Below are positions 49,401 to 60,357 of a stretch of DNA of 64,000 nucleotides, piece after piece; position 1 is the stretch's first letter; each line of letters begins with the position of its first letter. This stretch comes from Lichtheimia corymbifera B2541 (Eukaryota; Mucoromycota; Mucoromycetes; Mucorales; Lichtheimiaceae), in NCBI GenBank assembly GCA_000697475.1, contig JNEU01001006.1, positions 62,001 to 126,000 of the forward strand, written 5' to 3'. The position numbers and the translations under genes are program-made. The notes beneath the pieces were generated by a model. It saw only the letters and a program-made list of their open reading frames with translations, ran no database searches and was not told the DNA's origin.

Positions 49401-50055
49401 TCATCATTAGCTTTCCCTGTTGTTAAAATGGATCAAGCAGAAAAAATAAAACATACCATTGAGAGCCTTGACAAAAAGATCACGATCTTCCGAGGTGATC
49501 AAAGTCTTGATGGGTGTACCGAGCACCTTGATATTGAGACGATCCAAGACACCAGCACGATCAAGTTGGATACCACAATTAAGAGCAGTCTGGCCACCAA
49601 AGGTCAACAAGATACCATCAGGACGTTCTCGTTCCAAAATATAGGTGACATATTCAAGAGTGACGGGTAAAAAGTAAACAGCGTCGGCGAGTGAATGCGA
49701 AGTTTGAATGGTGGCAATATTGGGATTGACAAGCACGGTCTTGATACCAGATTCACGAAGTGCCTTGATAGCTTGGGAACCTAGATGATATTGATAGATT
49801 AGTTTCAACTGACACTAATCAACCAACGTCCCCCCTGTATATACCTGAATAATCGAATTCACCAGCTTGGCCAATGCTCAAACCACCAGAGCCCACGACA
49901 AGCACCTTTTCGACCTTTACGAGAGGAACATCACCAAGGATCTCTTCAGAGACTTTAGCAGCAGCTCCATCGCGAGATTCGCCTTGGAGAGGAAGAGGGG
50001 GAGTAGCTGCTTGAGCAGGGGTTGTTGATTGAATGGAATTGTTGATAGAGTTCAT
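46446..50055 (-). CDS. CPA2: Carbamoyl-phosphate synthase, arginine-specific, large subunit
   Basis: Makes carbamoyl phosphate from bicarbonate, ammonia (from the CPA1 glutaminase) and 2 ATP for arginine synthesis. Exons 50055-49845, 49780-49457, 49385-48884, 48822-46446; product 1137 aa. Two homologous halves are visible: [20 protein letters not shown] with ATP-grasp [15 protein letters not shown] in the first, and [18 protein letters not shown] with [16 protein letters not shown] in the second. A C-terminal MGS-like domain follows ([15 protein letters not shown] onward). There is no fused glutaminase, aspartate transcarbamoylase or dihydroorotase, which separates it from the pyrimidine-type CAD/URA2 enzyme. 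The N-terminus (~45 aa) is Ser/Thr/Gln-rich without a clear Arg-rich presequence; location uncertain. Confidence 0.96.
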
Positions 50056-50859
50056 TGTTGAGGTGGAGGAGTTCACTTGATAAGGATGTTGTCAATGTAG
50101 GTTTTGTCGAATGCCAAGAGACCAGAAGTAATGAGGTAAAAAGCACAGTTCATGTAAACGCAGGGGTGAAGGAAAGCACACAAGGAAGAAAGAAACAGGT
50201 TCTGTGTATCTTCTAAAGATGTGCAATGAGAGCAACAAAGAGTTTTTTCGGTGGCTGGGAAGAAGGTCAGTGAAACTGATGCTTTTATAACAATCGGGAC
50301 CCCTGACGGAGCTCGAACACACACTTTGATAGGCATGACTCATTGGTGCGAATGACTCACGTCGTACAATCCAAGATGTTGCAGATCCTCACTTCAAGTA
50401 TAATCGCATCTCTATTTCCAAACATGTACTTTTTCCATCCCATTCGATTGTAGTACTAGTAGTATTATAACTTTTTACATTATAATTGATAAATTGAATA
50501 CGTATGAAATGTTGTGTAGTGTTTGGATGAGTTTGGGTGGGCGGTGAAGGTCAATTGTTGTTGTGATCACAGCATGAAAACACATATTTGGGTCCATTCT
50601 AATGTTGCATAATTTAAGTCAAGTGCGATAATGTATGTCTGCTTTAAGATCAAGGTGGTAGTGATGCGAAGTGGTATGCGCTTGCCTGGATTTAGGCGTT
50701 TGACGAAACATCCTTATGTTCACCTACCGTTTCAAAGGGCAGGCGGATTTATCAGCTGTGGTTTTCAGTACTCCAAGGATGCTTGAACACTTTATCAGTT
50801 CGATTTATCATGACAACAATTCTCACGCCCACTCACACATAAACAGGGCTGTTTGCAGC
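50056..50859. other. Intergenic upstream of CPA2
   Basis: About 800 bp. An in-frame upstream GTG-initiated extension of CPA2 exists but lacks an ATG. I saw no arginine-attenuator-type uORF here. No supported gene. Confidence 0.35.
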
Positions 50860-52058
50860 AACACTATAACACGTCCTTTCTTTCTACTTGTATGCATATC
50901 ATCATCAATATTGGCCTTCGGTAAGTCTCAAGGATAGTCTTTATATGTGATACCCAAAATGAGGTACTCATGCATTCATCTTTTGTTTTCATCTATAGCT
51001 CACATTGCTTCTTCAACACTTGACGTGCTCATTCAAACGTCTGTGCCCCTTGATGGATCCTTTGTGGTAGGTATAGCCATCGTTTATATGTTGACCGATG
51101 TTATTAAAAGGATGCCTCGTATATTTGTGGGCAAAAGGCAACCCCAGTCTGATAGAAATTTGGGACCCCTTTGGAGGTGACATGAGTGCATGCTAATACC
51201 CAGACATTAAAAACGCAGTTGGGTTCAAGGCTGATGCGCGTGTGATTGTGGACGCAGGAGGAAAGGAGTTTGATATGGGAGCCATGGAGGTTGCGAAAGG
51301 TGACTTCGACAAGAAGATCATCAAAGAGAAGGGAAAGCTGATCAGAGATAGCAAGGGTAATACTGACGAGCTCTGCATGACCTTGGCGCACAATGGCATT
51401 AGTAATGATAAATTTACTTAGGTCAACTAGAAATGCCCATATGAAAAGGCTCACAGTTACTAAGATTCTGCATATTTCTTTCGAACCACAGTTGCCAATC
51501 GCCAAATTTCAACATGCCACCTAGCTAGTGATGGTCTGTATAATGTCGTATTGCCACGCTTCAATTTCGATCTCCCTGGCTCTATTGACGAATTTTCAAA
51601 ATTCTATGATGCATTGGAGATGAATCTCACGGTCAAGGTGAATATGAAATATCGAGATGTAAAGTTATCTGGCATTTTATCAATGCATTGTCTTTTATTA
51701 GCACCACACTACTAAGGTGGCAAGCTGTATCAATATCGCAAATCTCTCGGGTGCTCTAACCACACCGAATTGGATGACCGCCTGCTATGGACTCGAGACA
51801 CATGGTACACCCCGCATCGCGAGGCATAGCACTCAACCATACCTGCTCACCTCTTCGGACACAAGAACAACAAGTCCACTGAAACGGTGCTTGTTAATGA
51901 GGATGACGATGATGAAAACGCCTTGCCAATTACGCGAGAACATACTGATGACTATGGATATCGAAGAACCGAGAGTGGCTGGGTCAACATCCATGCAAAG
52001 AAGAACCGATAGACATCCGTTGTATGAAGAAGAAGAACTCTGCGCAATCATCACTTAG
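50860..52058 (+). pseudogene. Apparently broken gene, unknown family
   Basis: Coding-like blocks occur in order on the + strand but do not join into one frame. A signal-peptide-like segment (RPFFLLVCISSSILAF) ends at a good donor (50920|gtaagt) and joins 50999 (HIASSTLDVLIQTSVPLDG). GKRQPQSDRNLGPLWR then hits TGA at 51178-51180. IKNAVGFKADARVIVDAGG and FDKKIIKEKGKLIRDSK follow in another frame from ~51205. DGLYNVVLPRFNFDLPGSID lies at ~51530. GKLYQYRKSLGCSNHTELDD then DRLLWTRDTWYTPHREA ends in TAG near 51827, and the tail REHTDDYGYRRTESGWVNIH reads in the same frame after that stop. The only candidate intron at 51179-51205 would be 27 nt. No ATG precedes the signal-like segment at a suitable distance. 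I read this as a recent pseudogene; assembly error is the alternative. Confidence 0.5.
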
Positions 52059-52143
52059 AATAAAAATAGCTGTACATAATAATATGCATAAACACTTGTT
52101 TTATATAAATTCATGATCATATTCTAATCTCGACAAATGTCGC

Positions 52144-53777
52144 TTATTGGGGCTTTCCCTTCTTGAAATCGGCAACAGCCTGGTGGTAAAGGCCTTCATC
52201 GAGATATATGCTGGCAGCTGTCTTGGCAAGGCAACGAGAAGCACGGAGGGTATAGGCGTGAGCTTGTTCAGTACGAGCGGCTTTGGTGAATTCGATAGTG
52301 TGGTTGGCGGCTGTGGTACCGATGGCGAAGCTGTGGAGTAATGGAATGCATGAATAAACAAACAATCAAACTCCCAAACATGTTTTCACTTACCCTGGGT
52401 GAATCGTGGGGACAACGTAAGAAAAGTTACCCATATCTGTTGAACCAGTGGTTGTCTTTTCCTCTTCGGTGCGTGGTGCAAAAGACATGCCTTCTTGCTC
52501 TGAAAACTTTTTGTAAATGGAGGTCATAGTATCGTTCACAAAGACATCTATGCATTCAATGTAAGATTACAACCCCTATATCCATACGTGGTTTACTACT
52601 CCCCATGTACCTTCAACAAGACGTCCCCAAGTCAACTTCACTTGACAGCCAGTAGCGACAGCTGCAGCCTTAAAGCACTGCTCAAACTTGGGCTTGAGTT
52701 CAGCAAGCTGATCACGGGTGTTTGCACGAATGTAAAACTTGGCAGAGGCATAGTCAGGGATCACATTTGCCTATAATGATACGTGTTAAAACACTATTGT
52801 CGCAATTATCCTTACTACTCCAATCTTACCGAATTGCCTCCATGTTGAATAAATCCATGCATTCTTTACATGCCAAATGGGTAGATAGCGTTAATACATT
52901 GAATAAGAACGTCATTGAATAATACTTGCTTACCTGTTAGAAGGAAGAGTTTGCTGACGAAGCATAGACATGTTATCCCATCCTTGCATCAATGCGTCCA
53001 AAGCGTTGATTCCGTTCCAGGGTGCCATGCCAGCATGGGAGGCCTTTCCAAAGAATTCAATCTCGACTTGATCAAGAGCCAACATGAGTGCATATAAGCA
53101 ATCCTTTGCGAAGGGGTGCCTAAATCACGTTCCCATACATTACTTTGGTGTTGTTCTTTGTTCCCCCCCTTGTCATTGTCCTTTTACTTACAACATCATT
53201 GCAACATCAACACGATTTTGGACCTCCTTTTGCTCAACAAAATCAATCTTGCCGTTGGTGCTTTCTTCGGCTGGTGTACCATACAAAACCAAAGTACCCT
53301 GAATAAGGTTTTGTTCCATAAGAGCCTTGGTAGCAAGAGCACATGCCAATCCTTGGACTGAGATCAAATTGTGACCACAAGCCATGCCAACACTTTTGGG
53401 AGCCATCAGTAAAGAGAGCAAACAGGTAGTGCTATCTTTTCATACTTACCCTGGAAGACCATCATATTCGCAGCAGAACCCAACACGACGACCGGGACCA
53501 TTAGAAAACTCGGCCATAAAAGCTGTTTCGAGGCCAACGGCTTTGTGAGTGAGCTTGAATCCCTTCTTCTCCAAGTAGTCAGTGAGAAGAGCATAGGCTT
53601 TATATTCGCGGTTGCCGAGCTCGGGGTTGTCGTGAATCTGTCAAATGGGACATTTAGTATTGTTTCTAGTTGGCATTGGCACACGTGACATTGACACACC
53701 TGAAGACTGATTTGGCGCAACTCACGGTCAAGGCCGTTAATTGTGTTATCAATGACGGTTTCAATAGTGGCGTTCAT
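52144..53777 (-). CDS. M20-family amidohydrolase/dipeptidase (PM20D2-like)
   Basis: Metal-dependent peptidase or amidohydrolase of the M20D group. Exons 53777-53700, 53637-53450, 53392-53192, 53119-52934, 52863-52830, 52770-52611, 52547-52394, 52330-52144; product 395 aa. Family landmarks: HDNPELGNREYKAYALL, FCCEYDGLPG, the metal-site GMACGHNL, GTPAEESTNGK with the catalytic Glu pair, the lid-domain GKASHAGMAPWNGINALDA, and TTGSTDMGNFSY with a C-terminal HPGFAIGTTAANHT. The pattern is closest to PM20D2 and bacterial p-aminobenzoyl-glutamate/indole-acetyl amidohydrolases; substrate unknown. One exon is only 34 nt. A longer in-frame start (53870) would add ~30 residues; I chose the ATG nearest the conserved domain. 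Confidence 0.92.
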
Positions 53778-55749
53778 TTTGGCAAGTGAAGAAGAGAGGG
53801 AAGAGAAAGTGCGTGAGAGCTTAAACAGATTCTCGAGATAGGTGTGTGCAACCGCCGATGCGTCGGGCAATTTCAGTTACTGTAGGACACGATCCCAACG
53901 CTTGCATGTCATGGATATTGTAATTATCTACTTTTGCTCGGGTTCATATACATATAAGATAGCATTATGATTGATACCACATAATAAACTTGCATCTACT
54001 ATTGGTTCAACTCGAGGATCATATAACAATCATCCATGAGAGACAATTTATGGATCTGGTGTGATGATGATACAGAAAGCTGTGAATCCCGCTCACTCGG
54101 TCTTCTCTTTTGTCGGGCAATCATGGCTTGATACCTTGACAACCCCCGCCTATTGCTCACTTACTCTGCCAAAACATAGCTATCATTTTGACTTATACAT
54201 AATAAACATCCATTGACAATCGAGAATGGTGTTCTTTGTCTTATACATTTTGTGAACATGAATATTATTCCTGTGAAGCGGAAGGAAACCGCTATCTGGC
54301 TGTGACACGATACAGCAAACCTAATCGGATACAGCTGCTGGCTATCACTCATGCATAACAAATGATGATGACCCATCCCCCACATATGAATAGTGAGCCA
54401 TTGTCAAGTGGATTTATGATGCAATTCCAAGGATTGATTCAAATGATTTCCGGGTACACGGATTAAGCGCCCGTGCATATAAACGTGTGCATGGGGTATG
54501 CATTAAGCTCGTACATACGTAACAATGAACATCCGAGACTCGGAGAATGGTGCTGCCCAATGTAAACTGCGCTGTGCTTGGTGGTTGTCGGTCCTTTTGC
54601 AAGATTGAGGGTCATAGTACGATAGCTCATAGTTGCCCTTTATCGCATCAAGCATGTATATGATATTCTTTTTCTCACTACTATTGTATGTATCTAGTAA
54701 TTGCCAATTTATACTTTAATTGTGTAATTTACGCTGCTTCACTAGCTTATCATTTCTAATGCCCATCAAGCTACTGAACCCAGTACCAAATCAAGACTTA
54801 TAAAGATCTTTATCAGGGCAACCCGCTATTTGAGGAAAGTAAAAGTAGCGGTATGATGAAGCTATTACCGACGCTTGTGTACTCCAAGCGTACATGGGAT
54901 AGAAAAGGAGCAATAAGTTAACGTACAAGTAAGATCTTCTGACGCTGCTGCGTGCTTGCATGGAGCAAGGATGATCATGAAATAGTCCCTGATACCAACA
55001 ACATCTGAGTAGTAAGTAATCAGCCATTGCATAGTATTCAATCATCGTTATCGACTAGCGCGAATAATAAGAGGGTTCTCCAATGTTTTCTTTTTCGTTC
55101 GAGGTTCCAAATGGCTCTGCCCTCCACTATGGATCGCGAAGGAGATGAGCTTTACCATCGGATACAGCCTTAGTTCAAGACACTACGAAACATCCAGACC
55201 CATTCACTCTCCCTCTCTTTTCCCTTAATCACAGCAATAAGTGGGTATACTTTTACAGTCATATCTATATACTTCTACAATACCGTGGGTCAAATGCCTA
55301 ACAGAACGAGGACTAACTCAGGAAGAAGGAAGGTGTTGAAATAATCGGCTAATGTAGTATGGGCTGAAGTAACCTTTTACTCCTAACATCATTCACATGT
55401 GATAGACTGAGAGGTACAGCGAATTGCCCAACGGGGGAGATACATCGATATGCAAAGTTTCTAATCGTTTACGAGTGCGTTATCCTAAGATGGATGTGAA
55501 GTGCACCTGTTGCGTGGTGACGCATTATATGGATGGCGTGTCAAAATAGGCAGTTGGATGTGATGGCTGACAGGTCGCACAAAGAATGATGATATCAGTT
55601 GCCATGGAATAGCACCAATCGTTCAGGATGATAGCATCAAGCACAATGAACAAGTCGACAATGGATAAACACTTTTCCACGCGTCGTATATATACCTATT
55701 TCCTCCCATCCCATGTATCAAACCAATATCCATATCCATATCCAAAACA
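53778..55749. other. Intergenic, no gene recognised
   Basis: About 2 kb between the last conventional gene and the repeat landscape. No ORF longer than ~85 codons with coding character, no recognisable RNA gene, and no obvious copy of the repeats that begin at 55,750. Confidence 0.5.
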
Positions 55750-55795
55750 AGTCGTATGTATTAAAGCAAGTTGCTACTCGTAAATAAAGTTGCTA

Positions 55796-56098
55796 CTACA
55801 TAATGGCTATCTGCTGTCCACGCAAAAACGGTTGCAAGGATGGAGTAGAGACCTTCCTCATAGCTACTGATGTTACATGGCCGTGGTAGAGGGGTGTGCA
55901 AGAGCGTGTGTTGTGGTAGTAGAGTGACAAGGTTGTGAACGCTGTTTTAGACAATGCGGTAAAGACCTTGCTAATAGCAACTGCTAAAATGAATGCTGCT
56001 GCGATTGGTTGTGGCAGAAGAGTGTACAAGAGAAGGTGTAGCGTGTCAAGAAAGGCGGGTGTTGCAGCGGGGTGCACATGCCATGAAGAAGTAGCCAT
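55796..56098 (-). CDS. Repeat-borne ORF in left flank, unknown
   Basis: 100-codon frame in the left flank of the palindrome. Its C-terminal ~65 residues align with the ORF at 59934-60203 in the opposite arm: FTALSKTAFTTLSLYYHNT against TLLSQAAFTILSLYYYNT, and KVSTPSLQPFLRGQQIAIM-stop against KVSIVKLLAASSREQLIVIV-stop. Both end at the same stop and indels between them are multiples of three. This suggests the frame was under selection at some time. No known family; may now be relic. Confidence 0.35.
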   Translation of the reverse strand: MATSSWHVHPAATPAFLDTLHLLLYTLLPQPIAAAFILAVAISKVFTALSKTAFTTLSLYYHNTRSCTPLYHGHVTSVAMRKVSTPSLQPFLRGQQIAIM

Positions 56099-56360
56099 TC
56101 AGTCAAAGGCTTTCAGATGGATACAGTCGTAGCATTGACATGATGGGGTGAAGCAGGTCAATCGTTCACAGATGGTAGTTGTACTTGTATTTGAATGCAT
56201 CAACAGTTGAGAATGGGAAGAAGAGGGAGATAAAGTGGGAGTGGAAGAGGTGGAAATTAAATCTGTGAGGCAGTCAGACATATCCATATACACTGATATC
56301 AATGCATGATATTGGGATTGCCTCTCTCGAACATGAAACTTGCACACAAGGTGCTCTAGG

Positions 56361-57110
56361 ACATGCTGAACAACTTTGTATTAATAAAGAACCCACACTT
56401 CATTTGAAAATTTTGAATGGGAGAGCATAATGTGGGATTGACTATAACGGATGAAAATTGGGAAAGCGCCGGATTTATGAAAAAGTCATTTAGTATGTAG
56501 TTTCTTGGGATTCCCCATCTAGCACTTGAAACTTGGTCAAAAGGTACTCTAGCACATGCTGAACAACTTTGTATTAATAAAGAACCCACACTTCATTTGA
56601 AAATTTTGAATGGGAGAGCATAATGTGGGATTGACTATAACGGATGAAAATTGGGAAAGCGCCGGATTTATGAAAAAGTCATTTAGTATGTAGTTTCTTG
56701 GGATTCCCCATCTAGCACTTGAAACTTGGTCAAAAGGTACTCTCGCACATGCTGATCAACTCCATTCATTTAAAAACCGCATGGTTCATTATGAACATTT
56801 TGAATGCCGGCCATCCCAAAAGTAGGAGAAAGTAGGGTAGACGCTCCTGCTCCGCGAGATTGCCCACCTCGAACCTGAAACTTTCACACAACATCCTTTC
56901 GACCACGCCGAGCAATTTCGTTCTCATAAAGTCCCCAGAGTTCATTATGAAAACATTGAATGTAGGAGAGACGACGAACGGATGAAAACATAAATAGGGT
57001 GTACGGCCGTGCGCGCCGATATTGCTGGCGGGGACGTCGAAACTTGGCCAGGAGGTGCTCTCGGTCATGCTGATCAATATCGTTCTCATAAAGCCTCTAC
57101 ATATCGCTAT
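56361..57110. repeat. Tandem array, left arm (five units)
   Basis: Anchor motif atgctgatcaac (or close variant) at 56363, 56556, 56749, 56905 and 57067, giving spacings 193, 193, 156 and 162. The first two units are nearly identical to each other; later units are more diverged. On the minus strand the diverged units keep an open frame (107 codons, 57089-56766) containing two peptide repeats: MRTILISMTEST...PSF and MRTKLLGVVERMLCESFRF. Confidence 0.85.
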
Positions 57111-57119
57111 GGAGATTTG

Positions 57120-58710
57120 GAGAAACAGGCACCTTTATGTTTTTACATATGCTGTAAGCGTGGTGATACATGACAAGTAATCCTTGTTCATTGTGAAGTA
57201 TCTCATGCAAATGAGCTGTGTTGCACAAAGAAGTCCGTCTGCAACTTCCGCTCTATTGAGGTCCAGTCACTCGACAATGAACAAACACCACTTTCCATAT
57301 AGCATCACGCTTACAGCATATGTAAAACATAAAGATGCCCATAACTAAAAATTCTACAATGAAACGTGTGGTCTTCAATCGAACAAAGTTGCTCGTCGTG
57401 GTCGAGCGCACCTTGGGTGGAAGTTTCACGATCGTCGTGTCCGATCTCAGATTCACCGAATGTCACCACCAGCCAAAGTTGAACAGGTCGACCTCTTGAA
57501 TTTTTTTTCCACCTTGGCTGGTGGTGACATCTCGAAATTTGGGATTGGCAACGATGATCGTGAAACTTCCACCCAAGGTGCGCTCCACCCCGACGAGCAA
57601 CTTTGTTCGATTGAAGACCCCACGTTTCATTGTAAAGTTTAGAGATACAGGCACCTTTATGTCTTTACATATGCCGTAAGCGTGATACTATATGTTGAGT
57701 GGTGTTTGTTCATTGTGAAGTAGCTTGACCCTGATAGAGCGGAAGATGCGCAGGGGCGTGCTTGTGCAACACAGCTCATTTGCATGATACATCGCAATGA
57801 ACAACGCCACTTATCATATAGCATCATGGTTTTAGCATATGTAAAAACGTAAATGTGCCTGCATCTAGGAACGGCAAGCTTGATCGTGAAACATGATTCA
57901 CAAGGTGCGCTCGACCACGACGAGCAATATTGTTCTATGAAAGAGCCCATGTTCCATTGTAAAGTTATGAGATAAATGCACTTTCTCATTTTTACATATG
58001 CTGAAAACCATGATGCTATATGACAAGTGATGTTTGTTCATTGTAAATTAGCTTGACCCTGATACAGCGGAAGATGCACAGCGGCATGGTTGTGTAACAC
58101 AACTCATTTGCATGATACTTCACAGTGAACAGACCACTTGCTATATAGCACCACGCTTATATCATATGTAAAGGATAAAGGTGCCTGTATCTCTAAACTT
58201 TACAACGAAACGTGGGGTCTTCAATCGAACAATATTGCTCGGCTGGGTGAAGCGCACCTTGGGTGCAAGTTTCACGATCAACCTCGCCGATCTCAGATTC
58301 ACCCAATGTCACCACCAGCCTCGTCGAAAAAAAAAATTCAAGAGATCGACCACCAATCTAGTTTAGGTGGTAGCGACATTGCGAAAACTAGGATCGGCGA
58401 GCTAGATCGTGAAACTTACACCCAAGGTGCGCTTCACCCCGACGAGCAACTTTGTTCGATTGAAGACCCCACGTTTCGTTGTAAAGTTTAGAGATACAGG
58501 CACCTTTATCCTTTACATATGATATAAGCGTGGTGCTATATAGCAAGTGGTCTGTTCACTGTGAAGTATCATGCAAATGAGTTGTGTTACACAATCACGC
58601 CCCTCTGCATCTTCCGCTCTATCAGGGTCCACCTACTTGACAATGAACAAACACCACTTGTCATATAGCATCATGGTTACAGCATATATAAAACATAAAG
58701 GTGCCTGTAT
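57120..58710. repeat. Core of alternating small palindromes
   Basis: Two module types alternate. Type P (~210 bp) is an inverted repeat with ~65-bp arms (cctttatgttttacatatgc ... ) around a conserved spacer containing atgcaaatgag and catcttccgctctatcaggg; copies at ~57130-57335, 57650-57865, 57970-58180 and 58497-58708, the middle two in reverse orientation. Type H (~300 bp) is a hairpin with ~125-bp arms starting gaaacgtggggtcttcaatc, centred near 57500 and 58340; a lone H half-arm lies at ~57870-57970. Confidence 0.8.
57463..57654 (-). other. Open frame in H hairpin arm
   Basis: The arm of the H hairpin encodes KRGVFNRTKLLVGVERTLGG then SFTI, related to the FMRTKLLGVVERMLCESF peptide of the tandem units. 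The opposite arm codes a similar peptide on the + strand. I record it as a repeat-encoded frame, not a gene. Confidence 0.4.
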
Positions 58711-58729
58711 CTCCAAACCTCCATAATGA

Positions 58730-59690
58730 GCTGTAGAGGCGTTATGAGAACGATGTTGATCAGCATGCCCGAGAGCACCTCCTGACTGAGTTTCGGGGTC
58801 GCGATGGGCAATATCGGCGCGCACGGCCGTACACCCTATTTATGTTACCATCCCTTCGTCATCGCTCCCACATTCAAGGTTTTCATAATGAACTCTGGGG
58901 ACTTTATGGGAACGAAATTGCTCGGCGTGGTCGAAAGGATGTTGTGTGAAAGTTTCAGGTTCTAGGTGGGCAATCTCGGGGAGCAGGAGCGTCTATCCTA
59001 CTTTTCTCTATATTTGGGCTGGCCCGCATTCAAAATGTTCATAATGAACCGTGCGGTTTTTAAATGAATGGAGTTGATCAGCATGTGCGAGAGTACCTTT
59101 TGACCAAGTTTCAAGTGCTAGATGGGGAATCCCAAGAAACTACATACTAAATGACTTTTTCATAAATCCGGCGCTTTCCCAATTTTCATCCGTCATAGTC
59201 AATCCCCCATTATGCTCTCCCATTCGAAATTTTCAAATGAAGTGTGGGTTCGTTATTAAGACAAAGTTGATCAGCATGTCCGAGAGCACCTTTTGACCAA
59301 GTTTCAAGTGCTAGATGGGGAATCCCAAGAAACTACATACTAAATGACTTTTTCATAAATCCGGCGCTTTCCCAATTTTCATCCGTCATAGTCAATCCCC
59401 CATTATGCTCTCCCATTCAAAATGTTCATAATGAACCGTGCGGTTTTTAAATGAATGGAGTTGATCAGCATGTGCGAGAGTACCTTTTGACCAAGTTTCA
59501 AGTGCTAGATGGGGAATCCCAAGAAACTACATACTAAATGACTTTTTCATAAATCCGGCGCTTTCCCAATTTTCATCCGTCATAGTCAATCCCCCATTAT
59601 GCTCTCCCATTCGAAATTTTCAAATGAAGTGTGGGTTCGTTATTAAGACAAAGTTGATCAGCATGTCCTAGAGCACCTTGTGTGCAAGTT
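58730..59690. repeat. Tandem array, right arm (six units, inverted)
   Basis: Reverse-complement anchors (gcatgt/gcatgc) at 58763, 58925, 59081, 59274, 59468 and 59661: spacings 162, 156, 193, 194, 193. The last four units form two copies of a 387-bp dimer, alternating a form with taaatgaatggagttgatca and a form with ttaagacaaagttgatcagc. This higher-order dimer is absent from the left arm. Confidence 0.85.
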
Positions 59691-59933
59691 TCAGGTTTGA
59701 GAGAGGCAATCAAGATGGTGGAGTAATTTATAGTGTGCAATGCAGTGTCTGACCTATTTAATTTCGACCTCTTCCACTACCGGCTTCTTGCCTCTTCCTC
59801 CTCCCATTCTCAACTGTTGCCCCCATTCAAGTACAACTACAACCTGCGAACAATTGCCTTGCTTCCAATCCACCATGTCAATGCTACGAATATCTTGGTC
59901 CGATTGTCTTGAGCTTAATGGCAAGCTCATCGC

Positions 59934-60203
59934 GTGTGCACCCCACTTCAACACACGCCTTTCTTGAAAGCACACACTGTCTTGCACACTTCGATGCCAC
60001 GATCAAACGAAACAGCATTCATTCCAGCAGTTACTATTAGAATGACTCTATTGTCTCAAGCAGCGTTCACAATCTTGTCACTCTACTACTACAACACGCT
60101 CCTCTGCCACAACTATCCCGTAACAGCAGCTGCCATTAGCAAGGTCTCCATTGTCAAGTTACTTGCGGCCTCTTCACGTGAACAGCTGATAGTCATTGTA
60201 TAA
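59934..60203 (+). CDS. Repeat-borne ORF in right flank, unknown
   Basis: 89-codon frame in the right flank, partner of the minus-strand ORF at 55796-56098. It shares the FTILSLYYYNT core and the same C-terminal end. In the third flank copy (62.46-62.7 kb) the frame is shifted after the TAFTALTLL segment, so that copy looks broken. No signal peptide or known domain. Confidence 0.35.
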   Translation: MCTPLQHTPFLKAHTVLHTSMPRSNETAFIPAVTIRMTLLSQAAFTILSLYYYNTLLCHNYPVTAAAISKVSIVKLLAASSREQLIVIV

Positions 60204-60357
60204 AAGCAGCTTTATTTACGTGTGGCAGCTTTCAATGATGCATACGACTTCTAATGGATGGTCCCATATCAGCTATCAAGTATCCCGCAATACAAGCACT
60301 CTTCGCCTTGTTTAGCTGCACTGAAAATGACCAAGAAAGAGAGAGACCAACACTCAG

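Larger units (their letters stand above)
55750..60250. repeat. 4.5-kb imperfect palindrome
   Basis: Two long inverted arms. The outer ends match (agtcgtatgta at ~55750 against tgcatacgact at ~60248). Moving inwards, both arms have a 0.55-kb flank, then a tandem array. Array spacings read 193-193-156-162 in the left arm and, mirrored, 162-156-193-194-193 in the right arm, so the right arm has one extra unit. The centre (57.1-58.7 kb) is itself made of small palindromes. The arms are clearly diverged, with many substitutions and small indels, so this is an old or repeatedly rearranged structure and not an assembly mirror artefact. Confidence 0.85.

Noticed and set aside
51356..51500. Frame GNTDELCMTLAHNGISNDKF read as an exon of the broken gene
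   Set aside because: It can instead be part of a GT-AG intron (gtaata ... cacag) that joins neighbouring blocks in frame; its coding look may be chance.
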